From Rhodococcus jostii RHA1 (lineage in GTDB: Bacteria; Actinomycetota; Actinomycetes; Mycobacteriales; Mycobacteriaceae), in NCBI RefSeq assembly GCF_000014565.1, contig NC_008268.1, positions 1,439,001 to 1,503,000 on the forward strand: DNA of 64,000 bases, in the 5' to 3' direction. Shown here one piece after another: positions 29,101 through 38,348 of this stretch; the stretch's first letter is position 1; every line of letters begins with the position of its first letter. Position numbers and translations under genes: made by a program. The notes beneath the pieces were generated by a model. It worked only from the letters and a program-made list of their open reading frames with translations, had not been told where the DNA came from and made no database searches.

Positions 29101-31045
29101 CATCGGTGAACCGTTCCTGAAGCTTCGGTGCGGCGGCCGACGCCTCCTCGGCGGCGAGTTCGGCATCCAGGTCGTCCTCCACCGAGGAGCGGAGCAGCTC
29201 CGCGGGCACCGACAACCCGAAATCGTAGATCCAGCAGGTCAACCCGTCCGGCCGCGGAATCAGATAGGGCCGTTCGTCGAGCACCTCCACACCCAGGCTC
29301 TGCAGCACCGGAAGCACCTGGCTCAACGAAATGCCGTCCCCGCCCACGTACAGGGTGAATCGCCAGTGCCCGACCTCCGCCCCGGGATCGCGGTAGAGCA
29401 GCAGATCGATGGAACCGTCTTCGAGCGCCTCCAGCCTCGCGAGATCCGACAACGCGCGTGTGGCGTCGAAATCCTCCTTGTACCCCTCGGGCAGGACGGC
29501 GGCGTAACGCTGCGCCAGAACGGGATCCACACCGGTGGTCACCGGGAGGAGGTCGCCGAGATGGTCGTCCCAGCTGCGGCTCGCCTCGGCCAGCATCGCC
29601 TGGACCCGTTCGCGGTCGGCGTCCGAGAGGTCGAGCCGAGACCCCATCTGTTCGGTGCTCTTGCGGATCGTCACGTGCAGCAACGCCAGGTCGGATTCCG
29701 TGACGCGCGCGGTGTATTCCAAAGTGCCGCCACCGAATTCCCGCAGCAGGATGTCCTGCATCGCGAGCCGGACCCGGGTGGTGTACCGGTCGCGGGGCAG
29801 GTAGATCAGGCAGGAGACGAATCGTCCGAGAAAGTCCTCGCGCACGAACAGACGCACCTGACGCCGGAGCCCGATGCTGTGCACGGCGGTCACCGTGTCG
29901 AAGAGTGTGTCGGCGTCGCTCGAGAAAAGCTCGGTGCGCGGGAACGACTGGATGACCTCCAGCATCGCCTGCCCCGAATACGAATTCAACTGGAACCCGG
30001 CCCGGTCGATCACCTTGCGCACCCGGCGAGCGATCACGGGAATGTCGAGGACGTTCTCGTGCAGCGCCGTGACCGTGAAGACCCCGAGGAAACGGTGCTC
30101 ACCGGTGATGTTGCCGTTCTCGTCGAGAATGCTCACGCCGACGAAGAACGGGTAGACCGAGCGGTGCACGGTCGCGGGGAACGAGCCCTGCGTGAGCACG
30201 AGCAGGGGACGGTCGGGGATCTCGGCGGCCGGCGGCAGACTCAGCGGGCCTTCGGTGACCGCGTCGGAGCGCAGCAGTCCGAGACCGCTGCCCGGCACCA
30301 CCTGCAGGCTCCGGGCGCCGGAGCTGTCGGGCTCCCCCAGTTCGAAGCGGCGGTAGCCCAGCGCCGCATAATTGCCCTGCGACATCCATCGCAGCAGATC
30401 GGCGCAGTCCTCCAGGTCGTCCTTCGACACGCCGGGACAGGGTGCGGACGTCTCGAGTTCGTCGGCGAGTGTCCGCTCGAGCTTGCGCATGATGTCGGTG
30501 TCCCGGACCACCTGGCGCACGTCGGCGAGGACGGTGCCGACTTCCTTCTCGAGTGTGTCGAGAACCGCGGAGTCGGTACGGGGATCGAGTTGGACGTGAA
30601 TCCACGACTCGGCGAGGCTGCCCTCGTCGGCATCCTTGGCCGTGTCTCCCATGAGGATTTCGCGCAGTGCACCGATCGGATCGCGCCGGACCGAGACGAT
30701 GGGGTGCACGAATTCGCTGATCCCGATGCCCAGGCGGTTCAGCAGCGCGGTGATCGATTCGACGAGCAGCGGCATGTCGTCCGTCACGATCTGCAGGGAC
30801 GCACCGAGTTCGTGCCCGTCACCCGGGCGGTAGACGCGGGTGACCGCGCGCTCCGGCGGACGGTGCAGGGCAAGTGTCAGATGCGCGCCGAGCACGGCCT
30901 CGGAGGCGCCGTTGACGGCGCTCTCGCTGTCACCGCGATCGACGTGACGGAAATACACGGCTGCGAGAGTCGGCACCTGCGACCGGAGACCTTCGGGCAG
31001 ATTCCGCGCCCACTCCGCATCTTTCAGTGCTGCCGATTCCGTCAT
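26144..31045 (-). CDS. gdh: NAD-specific glutamate dehydrogenase, large (about 180 kDa) class
   Basis: A 1633-residue enzyme that deaminates glutamate to 2-oxoglutarate with NAD. The N-terminal 700 residues are the regulatory ACT-like and helical region of this class. The catalytic core around 750-1150 contains [20 protein letters not shown] and PVGAKGGFV (near residue 855) with the active-site Lys. [10 protein letters not shown] and [15 protein letters not shown] belong to the nucleotide domain. A large helical C-terminal domain completes it. It matches mycobacterial Rv2476c in size. Upstream is a 23-bp hairpin whose 3' arm includes part of the ribosome site. It overlaps the downstream thioesterase by four bases. 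Confidence 0.96.
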   Translation of the reverse strand: [1633 protein letters not shown]

Positions 31046-31057
31046 CGGGGCTCACTT

Positions 31058-31119
31058 CCTCTGTTCCGATCGCCGCGGGCAACTCTCTCGAGACTAGCCC
31101 GCGGCGATGGGAACAGAGG
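31058..31119 (-). promoter_or_regulatory. Long hairpin covering the gdh ribosome binding site
   Basis: Bases 31058-31080 and 31097-31119 are inverted repeats of 23 bp with one mismatch and a 16-base loop. Read on the minus strand, the 3' arm ends CAGAGG and runs directly into AAG, so the AGAGGAAG ribosome site of gdh lies partly in the stem, nine bases before the ATG. No U-tract follows, so it may be a translation control or leader structure rather than only a terminator. Confidence 0.7.
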
Positions 31120-31151
31120 GTGAACTTCGGGCACCCCGCGTGCCGGATCCG

Positions 31152-31577
31152 TCAGCCGGTGGTCACCGGCGCGAGGTACCGCTCGAGCGCGTCCCGTTCC
31201 GCCTCGGAGAGCGGACGCGAGCGTTCGGTCTTCGCGTCGAACGCCACCATCAGGGCGTCGCCCGTCGCGCAGCGGACCCCGTCGCGGTTCGTGACGATGT
31301 GCCGGATCGTGTACGACGAATTGCCGACATGGAGCACCGACACGTCGATCGTCAGCGGACCGGAAGCGTCGGTGACGGGACGCAGGAATTCCACGTCCAT
31401 CTTGCGCACCACCGTGGCGCCCGCCCGGGCTCCCACCGACTCCAGCTCCGACGACAGGAAATGCACACGTGCTTCCTGCATGTACTCGACGAAGCGGGTG
31501 TTGTTGACGTGACCCAGCCGGTCGGAGTCACCCCACCGGACCTGGATCTCGTACGTGAAGACCTTCGACTCCGCCAA
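31152..31577 (-). CDS. Hotdog-fold acyl-CoA thioesterase (second copy beside gdh)
   Basis: A 141-residue protein with the 4HBT signature VRWGDSDRLGHVNNTRFVEYMQEAR at residues 13-37. It starts with TTG at 31577, three bases after the ettA stop, with GAGGGA about eight bases upstream; no ATG or GTG start would keep the signature. Same length and fold as the gene on the other side of gdh, so an old duplication is possible. I recall no gene here in M. tuberculosis. Confidence 0.85.
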   Translation of the reverse strand: MAESKVFTYEIQVRWGDSDRLGHVNNTRFVEYMQEARVHFLSSELESVGARAGATVVRKMDVEFLRPVTDASGPLTIDVSVLHVGNSSYTIRHIVTNRDGVRCATGDALMVAFDAKTERSRPLSEAERDALERYLAPVTTG

Positions 31578-31580
31578 GGG

Positions 31581-33260
<1,680 letters not shown>

Positions 33261-33393
33261 GGGGCCAGCCTAATGGTGAAGTGCGATGAACCCACATCGC
33301 GGAGGGTCGGGGACGTGATCGGGGGCTTCGCAGGAAGAAGCCGCGGGCACCGGCGCCGCGGGCGCGGGGTCGGCGCCGATACCCGCTGGTGCG

Positions 33394-33822
33394 CTACGCG
33401 ACGAGGGACCGAGTGGCGACCTGTTCCGTCGCCGGGGTCGCCGCACCCCCGTCCGCGGTTCTGGGCGCGCGCTCGAGGACGACCGTGCAGCGGGCGAGAT
33501 CCGGTCCGATCGCGGTCGCGCTCAGCTCCAGGTCGGAGCGGGCGATTCCGTCCCGCGTCGTGTACTCCGTGGTGCGCAACTCGCCGGTCACGATGACCGG
33601 ATCCCCCTTCGCGATCGATTGGACGACGCCGGCCATCAGTCGCCGCCTGCAGGTCACCGTGAGGTAGAGCGTGCTCCCGTCGCGCCACTCGCCCGTCGCG
33701 TGATCGCGGCGCCGGACCGTGCTCGCCATCCGGAAATTGAGGAACTCGTCACCGGCCGCGTTCGACCGGGTGACCGGGCTGGTGATGACCGTTCCGACCA
33801 CGGTGCCGTGTGTTTCGTACAT
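33394..33822 (-). CDS. ssb: Single-stranded DNA-binding protein paralogue
   Basis: A 142-residue OB-fold protein. The N-terminal 110 residues follow the SSB pattern (GTVVGTVITSPVTRSNAAGDEFLNFRMAST, then GDPVIVTGELRTTEYTTRDG). The C-terminal tail (ATPATEQVATRSLVA) lacks the acidic DDDIPF-like end needed to recruit repair partners, so this is the SsbB-type paralogue and not the main SSB. It corresponds to Rv2478c by position. GGGGG lies upstream of the ATG. Confidence 0.88.
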   Translation of the reverse strand: MYETHGTVVGTVITSPVTRSNAAGDEFLNFRMASTVRRRDHATGEWRDGSTLYLTVTCRRRLMAGVVQSIAKGDPVIVTGELRTTEYTTRDGIARSDLELSATAIGPDLARCTVVLERAPRTADGGAATPATEQVATRSLVA

Positions 33823-33991
33823 TTCGCTCTACCCCCTGTGAGTGCGGCAAGGTGCCGTCACTCACAGCGTGCCGTCCGGATGGGAGATTGCCGGACGGCA
33901 TCCGAAATCTGTGGAGAAACGGAGCGGGTGTGGATAGAGCAGCCGAAACGGCTGCTGACGCTCCGACGGTGTCGGAACCACGTGCTAGCGG

Positions 33992-36022
33992 TCAGTGTCC
34001 GGCTTCTCGGTCCCGTCGCGCCAGTTCCGCGAACATCGCGTTGTGCGCTGCCAGGTCGGCATCGTCGTCGCGGTCGGCGGCCCGGTCGACCCGCCGCGCC
34101 GTGCGGCCGTCGCTGCGGGACCACTGGATGAGCAGCGCCATCATCACCAGCACCAACGGGATCTCGCCGGTCGCCCACGCGATGCTGCCACCCAGTTGCT
34201 GGTCACCCACCAGGTCGGCGTTCCAGCCCAGTCCGAGCGACCGGTAGTACCACTCGCCCATCACCGCGCCCATGCTCATCAGCGCCACACCGAAGAACGC
34301 GTGGAACGGCAGCGAGCCGAACACCATCGCGAGCTTCGTCACCGGCTGAAGTTTGCGCGGCGAGGGATCGACGCCGATGGCGACCCAGTAGAAGAGGTAG
34401 CCGCTCAGCAGGAAGTGCAGGTTCATCAGGACGTGCGCGGAGTGCGAGTCGACGGCGGCCTCGAAGATCCCGCCAAGGTACAGGGCGTAGAAACCGCCCA
34501 CGAACAGCACGGCCGCGACGACGGGATGGGTGATGAATCGGGAGAACGGGCTGTGCAGCGCCGTCAGGATCCACTCGCGCAGACCCGGCACACCATTCTT
34601 GCCCGCCGGATCGAGGGCACGCAGGGCGAGGGTGATCGGCGCACCGAGCACCAGCAGGACCGGGGTCAGCATCGACAGTGCCATGTGCGCGCCCATGTGC
34701 ACGCTGAACACGGCCGGTGAATAGCGCCCGACACCCGACGACGTCGCCACGAGGAGCACCACGCATCCGCACATCCACGCGACGGTCCGGCCCACGGGCC
34801 AGCTGTCGCCGCGACGCCGGAGTTTGCGCAATCCGAGCGCGTAGACGACGACCAGCACTATCGCGGCGGTGCCGTAGAGGAGGTCGAATCGCCAGTCCAG
34901 CATCAGCCTGGAGAACGTCGGCGGCCCCGCCAGGTTGTAGCCGAGTTCCACCTCCGTCAGGGTGGGCGCCGCGGTCGGAGGGGGCGGGGGTGTGCGACCG
35001 AGCCCGACGGCGAGACCGATCGTCGCGGCGAACACCATGGCCTCCGCGCCGGCGAACCGGATCAGGTTGCCGCGGCCGGCCGGGTCCTTCTGCAGCGCGG
35101 GCAGGGCCCGTCGACGCTGCGCCCAGCCGAAGACCCCCAGGATGACGAGCGCCACGATCTTCGCGACCACCAGGCGTCCGTACGTGGTGTCGACGAGGTC
35201 ACCGATCTGGACGCGAACCAGCGCGTTCACCACGCCACTGATCGCCATGACGACGAAGCAGACCGTCGCGACCGCGGAGAACCGGCGCGCCGCCACATCG
35301 GTGTAGGCGCCGCGCCTGCGCGCGTGGGCGAGGAGAGCGAACAGGCCGCCCGCCCACAGCGACGCAGCGACCAGGTGCAGGATCAGACTGTTCGTCGCCA
35401 TGTCGTGCGAGCCGCCCGACGACGAGTGCCCCGTCAACGCGAGCGGCATCAGCCCGAGGATGCCGACGACCAGAAGGATCGGCGTCCACCACCAGCGCAG
35501 CACGAGCCGGGACGCGATCGCGAGGACGATCGCGATGATCGCGGTCCAGCGCCAGGCGCCGGCGAGTTCGACCTGATCGATCGAATTGAAGATATTGGCC
35601 GGTTCGACCGCCTCGGCGAAGGGTTGCCCGGACGTGTCCGACAACGTCAGCGGGACCAGGACGAGGGCGGTCGCGGCCCACACGATCGCGGCGTACGACG
35701 CCGTCCGGACCGCGCGGTAGCCGTCCACGTCCAGGACACCGGATTTCTGCGGCGGCACGAAGAACGCCGCGAGCAGCAGCGATCCGATGGTGATGACGGC
35801 AGCGATTTCCGACACGGCCCGCATCGCGGGCAGTCCGTAGGTGGTGATCGGGCCGGGATCCGGAATTCCCAGCAGCACGAGCGCCTGAGCAGCGGAAAGT
35901 CCGACGACGATTGCCGCTACCAGGCCGGCGATGAGTCCGCCGACGACGAACAGGGCGGTCGAATCGGCGCGATTCGGGGGTTTCGATGCCGGGTCGGACG
36001 GCGCGAGCTGGGGTGTAGCCAT
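33992..36022 (-). CDS. CopD-CtaG fusion membrane protein (copper / cytochrome oxidase assembly)
   Basis: A 676-residue integral membrane protein. The N-terminal half (about residues 20-340) is a CopD-type copper-import domain with eight or so helices. The C-terminal half (about 370-620) is the CtaG domain of caa3 oxidase assembly, with FSVHMGAHMALSMLTPVLLVLGAP and MNLHFLLSGYLFYWVAIGVDPSPRKL carrying the His/Met residues likely to hold copper. The basic cytoplasmic tail ends DREAGH. This fused layout is usual in actinobacteria. It probably supplies copper to cytochrome oxidase. Divergent from the DUF4345 gene. Confidence 0.87.
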   Translation of the reverse strand: MATPQLAPSDPASKPPNRADSTALFVVGGLIAGLVAAIVVGLSAAQALVLLGIPDPGPITTYGLPAMRAVSEIAAVITIGSLLLAAFFVPPQKSGVLDVDGYRAVRTASYAAIVWAATALVLVPLTLSDTSGQPFAEAVEPANIFNSIDQVELAGAWRWTAIIAIVLAIASRLVLRWWWTPILLVVGILGLMPLALTGHSSSGGSHDMATNSLILHLVAASLWAGGLFALLAHARRRGAYTDVAARRFSAVATVCFVVMAISGVVNALVRVQIGDLVDTTYGRLVVAKIVALVILGVFGWAQRRRALPALQKDPAGRGNLIRFAGAEAMVFAATIGLAVGLGRTPPPPPTAAPTLTEVELGYNLAGPPTFSRLMLDWRFDLLYGTAAIVLVVVYALGLRKLRRRGDSWPVGRTVAWMCGCVVLLVATSSGVGRYSPAVFSVHMGAHMALSMLTPVLLVLGAPITLALRALDPAGKNGVPGLREWILTALHSPFSRFITHPVVAAVLFVGGFYALYLGGIFEAAVDSHSAHVLMNLHFLLSGYLFYWVAIGVDPSPRKLQPVTKLAMVFGSLPFHAFFGVALMSMGAVMGEWYYRSLGLGWNADLVGDQQLGGSIAWATGEIPLVLVMMALLIQWSRSDGRTARRVDRAADRDDDADLAAHNAMFAELARRDREAGH

Positions 36023-36125
36023 ACATCAAGGGTAGGACCTACGACAGGCCGTCGGAGACGCGAGGGTTCCGTCGCCGATCCGGTTACCGTCGACAGGGAC
36101 TGTCCCGAGGGAACGAAAGGCTGAG

Positions 36126-36503
36126 ATGGCCGAGTTTCTGATCATCGCCGTGGCGCTGTTCTTCGCGGGCATGGGTGTGTACGGTCTCGCCGCACCTGCC
36201 CGGCTGGTCGCCCCGTTCGCCCTGTCCGCGGATTCGGCGACCTCGCGCGCCGAGGTGCGCGCGGTCTACGGCGGCTTCGGTGTCGCGGTGGCGGCCCTAC
36301 TGTTCTTCGCTGCTTTCGACGCGCACGGCATCCGATCCGCCGCCTCGGTGACCGTGGCCGTCGCCCTGCTGGGGATGGCATTCGGCCGGATCGTGTCGGT
36401 CGTCGCCGACCGGCCGGCCCGCTTCTACCCGGTGTGGTTCTACTTCGTGGTCGAGCTCGTCCTGGCAGGACTTCTGCTCTCCGGGGCAGCCCTGGGCTCA
36501 TGA
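36126..36503 (+). CDS. DUF4345-family small membrane protein
   Basis: A 125-residue protein with four hydrophobic helices (FLIIAVALFFAGMGVYGL, VYGGFGVAVAALLFFAAF, AASVTVAVALLGMAF, VWFYFVVELVLAGLLLSG). The pattern RAEVRAVYGGFG and GRIVSVVADRP fits DUF4345. AAAGG precedes the ATG. Function unknown. Confidence 0.8.
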   Translation: MAEFLIIAVALFFAGMGVYGLAAPARLVAPFALSADSATSRAEVRAVYGGFGVAVAALLFFAAFDAHGIRSAASVTVAVALLGMAFGRIVSVVADRPARFYPVWFYFVVELVLAGLLLSGAALGS

Positions 36504-36560
36504 CGCGGACACCCCAGCCCCGGTCGGAGCGCTCGGAGCGGCAGGTAATATTTGCTGCGC

Positions 36561-36633
36561 GCCTCCGTAGCTCAGGGGATAGAGCAAGAGCCTTCTAATC
36601 TCTTGGTCGCAGGTTCGAATCCTGCCGGGGGCA
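36561..36633 (+). tRNA. tRNA-Arg (TCT)
   Basis: Acceptor stem GCCTCCG/CGGGGGC (one G-U pair) with discriminator A and standard D and T arms (GGTTCGAATCC). The anticodon loop CTTCTAA gives TCT. The anticodon stem AGAGC/TCTCT has a C-U mismatch at the loop-closing pair. A TAATAT -10-like box lies at 36546-36551. CCA is not encoded. Confidence 0.95.
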
Positions 36634-36759
36634 CTCATCCGACGGAACACCGACAGACGAAAACCCCCGACCACCTGGACGAACAGGGATCGGGGATTTC
36701 GTGTCAGCAATTCAGGTGCGCTCCGCTGGCCCCTCCGTGGATAGGGAAAATGTGGATCG

Positions 36760-36910
36760 ATGACCTGCCCTGGTAGGTCGACTGCACTGGCATCGGGAGC
36801 GGGTGAGAGCGCAGGATTTTCATGTGTGCGTTGCGGTCGACCCCGATCCGTCTGTGGTGCCGGTGAGCCTGCGTGTCAGCATGGTGGCGGAGGGCCAATC
36901 TTCATCCGCG
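36760..36910 (+). ncRNA. Candidate bridge RNA of the IS110 element
   Basis: IS110-group elements carry a structured bridge RNA in the non-coding left end. Here I see a stem GACCT/AGGTC (36762-36779). Next is a stem ATCGGG (36792-36797) with CCCGAT (36842-36847), closing an internal loop of 12 and 11 bases around CGCA (36810-36813)/TGCG (36827-36830). A third stem GCGGA (36887-36891)/TCCGC (36905-36909) follows. A stem with a two-sided internal loop is the expected guide-loop shape. The ends are guesses, and the fold was made by eye. Confidence 0.35.
36799..36811 (+). repeat. Left arm of 13-bp inverted pair in IS element
   Basis: GCGGGTGAGAGCG; its reverse complement recurs at 38327-38339 with 12 of 13 matches. 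It also lies in the 5' side of the internal loop of the candidate bridge RNA. Confidence 0.6.
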
Positions 36911-37033
36911 GGAACCGTGGAATGTTGCCTTCGAGCACGAGTAAGAGAGTTCTGTCTTCATCCCGCCCTCCCCGCAACGCGCACCCGAACGAGCGAATAC
37001 GTGCCACCAGTGACGGAGAGAGGGTGATCGGCG

Positions 37034-38275
37034 ATGGAAGTGGTGCACCCCCGGTGCGCGGGACTCGACATCTCCAAGAAGGACGCGAAGGTGTGCGTGC
37101 GGATCCAGGGCCGCGGCAGCAGGCGCACCTCGGCGACGGTGACGACGTGGGGCGCGATGACCAACCAGATCCTTGCCCTGCGCGAGCACCTGGTCCAGCA
37201 GAAGGTCACCTGCGTGGTGATGGAAGCAACCGGCAACTACTGGAAACCCTATTTCTATCTCCTCGAGGACACTCTCGAGGTGATGCTCGTCAACGCCCAC
37301 GACGCCCGAAACATGCCGGGCCGCAAGAGCGATGTGTCCGACGCCGCCTGGCTGGCCGACCTCGGCGCGCACGGATTGTTACGCGGGTCACTGGTGCCGC
37401 CGCCACCGATTCGCCGTCTGCGTGACCTCACCCGTGCCCGCACCGCGCTGACCCGCGACCGCGCCCGGCAGGGGCAACGAATCGAGAAGGTCCTCGAGGA
37501 CGCCGGGATCAAACTGTCCTCGGTCGCCACCGACATCATGGGGGTCTCCGGTCGAGCGATGCTCGACGCCCTCATCGACGGCCGTGACGATCCCGCCGTC
37601 ATCGCGGGGCTGGCCAAGGGACGGATGCGGTCGAAGATCCCGGTATTGGCCGAGGCACTGACCGGACGATTCACGCCCCACCACGCGTTCTTGATCAGCA
37701 TGCACCTGACGCTGATCGACCAGTACGGGCAGGCTCTCGGTGAGCTCGACACCAGGATCGCCGAGGCGGTGGAACCTTTTCAGGCGGCCCGGGACTTGCT
37801 GACGAGCATCCCGGGTTTCTCGACGACCGTCGCTGAGGTAGTCCTCGCCGAAACCGGCGGCGACATGCGGGTGTTTCCCACCGCCGGGCACCTCGCGTCC
37901 TGGGCCGGCACCGCACCCGGATCGCACGAATCCGCCGGCCGGGTCAAGTCCACGAAGACCAGACCGGGCAACCGGCACCTCGAGGGTGCCCTCGGCACCG
38001 CGGCGCTGTCCGTGTCCCGCTCGAAGGGCACCTTCTTCTCGGCCAAGTACAAGCGGATCGCGTCCCGCCAAGGTCCGATGAAGGCGCTCGTCGCCGTGCA
38101 GCATGCCATGCTCGTCGCCGCCTGGAACATGCTCACCAACGGTGACCTCTACCGCGACCCCGGACCCGACTACTACACCCGACGCGTCCCCACGAAGACC
38201 AGGGCCCGGGCCATCGGCCAGCTCGAATCACTGGGCTACCGCGTCATCCTCGAACCCGCAGCCGGCACCGCATAA
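37034..38275 (+). CDS. IS110-family transposase (DEDD recombinase)
   Basis: A 413-residue recombinase. The N-terminal RuvC-like domain has acidic residues in GLDISKKD (Asp near 10), VVMEATGNYW (Glu near 63) and GRKSDVSDAAWLADL (Asp near 100). The C-terminal Transposase_20 domain (about 260-350) has SIPGFSTTVAEVVLAE and APGSHESAGR with the likely catalytic Ser. Full length, no frameshift, so it could be active. A GAGAGAGGG site lies upstream of the ATG. It is the only transposase in the window. Confidence 0.95.
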   Translation: MEVVHPRCAGLDISKKDAKVCVRIQGRGSRRTSATVTTWGAMTNQILALREHLVQQKVTCVVMEATGNYWKPYFYLLEDTLEVMLVNAHDARNMPGRKSDVSDAAWLADLGAHGLLRGSLVPPPPIRRLRDLTRARTALTRDRARQGQRIEKVLEDAGIKLSSVATDIMGVSGRAMLDALIDGRDDPAVIAGLAKGRMRSKIPVLAEALTGRFTPHHAFLISMHLTLIDQYGQALGELDTRIAEAVEPFQAARDLLTSIPGFSTTVAEVVLAETGGDMRVFPTAGHLASWAGTAPGSHESAGRVKSTKTRPGNRHLEGALGTAALSVSRSKGTFFSAKYKRIASRQGPMKALVAVQHAMLVAAWNMLTNGDLYRDPGPDYYTRRVPTKTRARAIGQLESLGYRVILEPAAGTA

Positions 38276-38326
38276 CCACACGCCGACCACGCCAGCCCAC
38301 CGGGACATCGGCGGGTCACCCCCGCC

Positions 38327-38339
38327 CGCCCTCACCCGC
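38327..38339 (-). repeat. Right arm of 13-bp inverted pair in IS element
   Basis: Reverse complement GCGGGTGAGGGCG matches 36799-36811 at 12 of 13 positions. It lies 52 bases past the transposase stop and nine before the end of the neighbouring hydrolase gene. Confidence 0.6.
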
Positions 38340-38348
38340 GGTGGTCAC

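Larger units (their letters stand above)
36634..37033 (+). other. Non-coding stretch between tRNA-Arg and the IS110 transposase
   Basis: This 400-base stretch has no convincing gene. The first part holds a possible tRNA terminator (CCCCGA near 36666-36671 with TCGGGG at 36691-36696). From about 36760 the sequence is rich in stem-loops and contains one arm of a 13-bp inverted pair (36799-36811), so it is best read as the left end and leader of the IS element. Confidence 0.6.
36790..38348 (+). mobile_element. IS110-family insertion sequence (approximate ends)
   Basis: One transposase gene with a long 5' non-coding part and a short 3' one (73 bases to the next gene), the layout of the IS110 group. 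A 13-bp inverted pair with one mismatch lies at 36799-36811 and 38327-38339, near where ends would be expected for a 1.5-kb element. No target duplication is expected in this family, so true ends cannot be fixed from one copy. Confidence 0.6.

Noticed and set aside
36670..38346. GACCACC (36670-36676) and GGTGGTC (38340-38346) as IS terminal repeats
   Set aside because: Only seven bases, likely chance, and the left copy lies within the probable tRNA-Arg terminator. The 13-bp pair is better.
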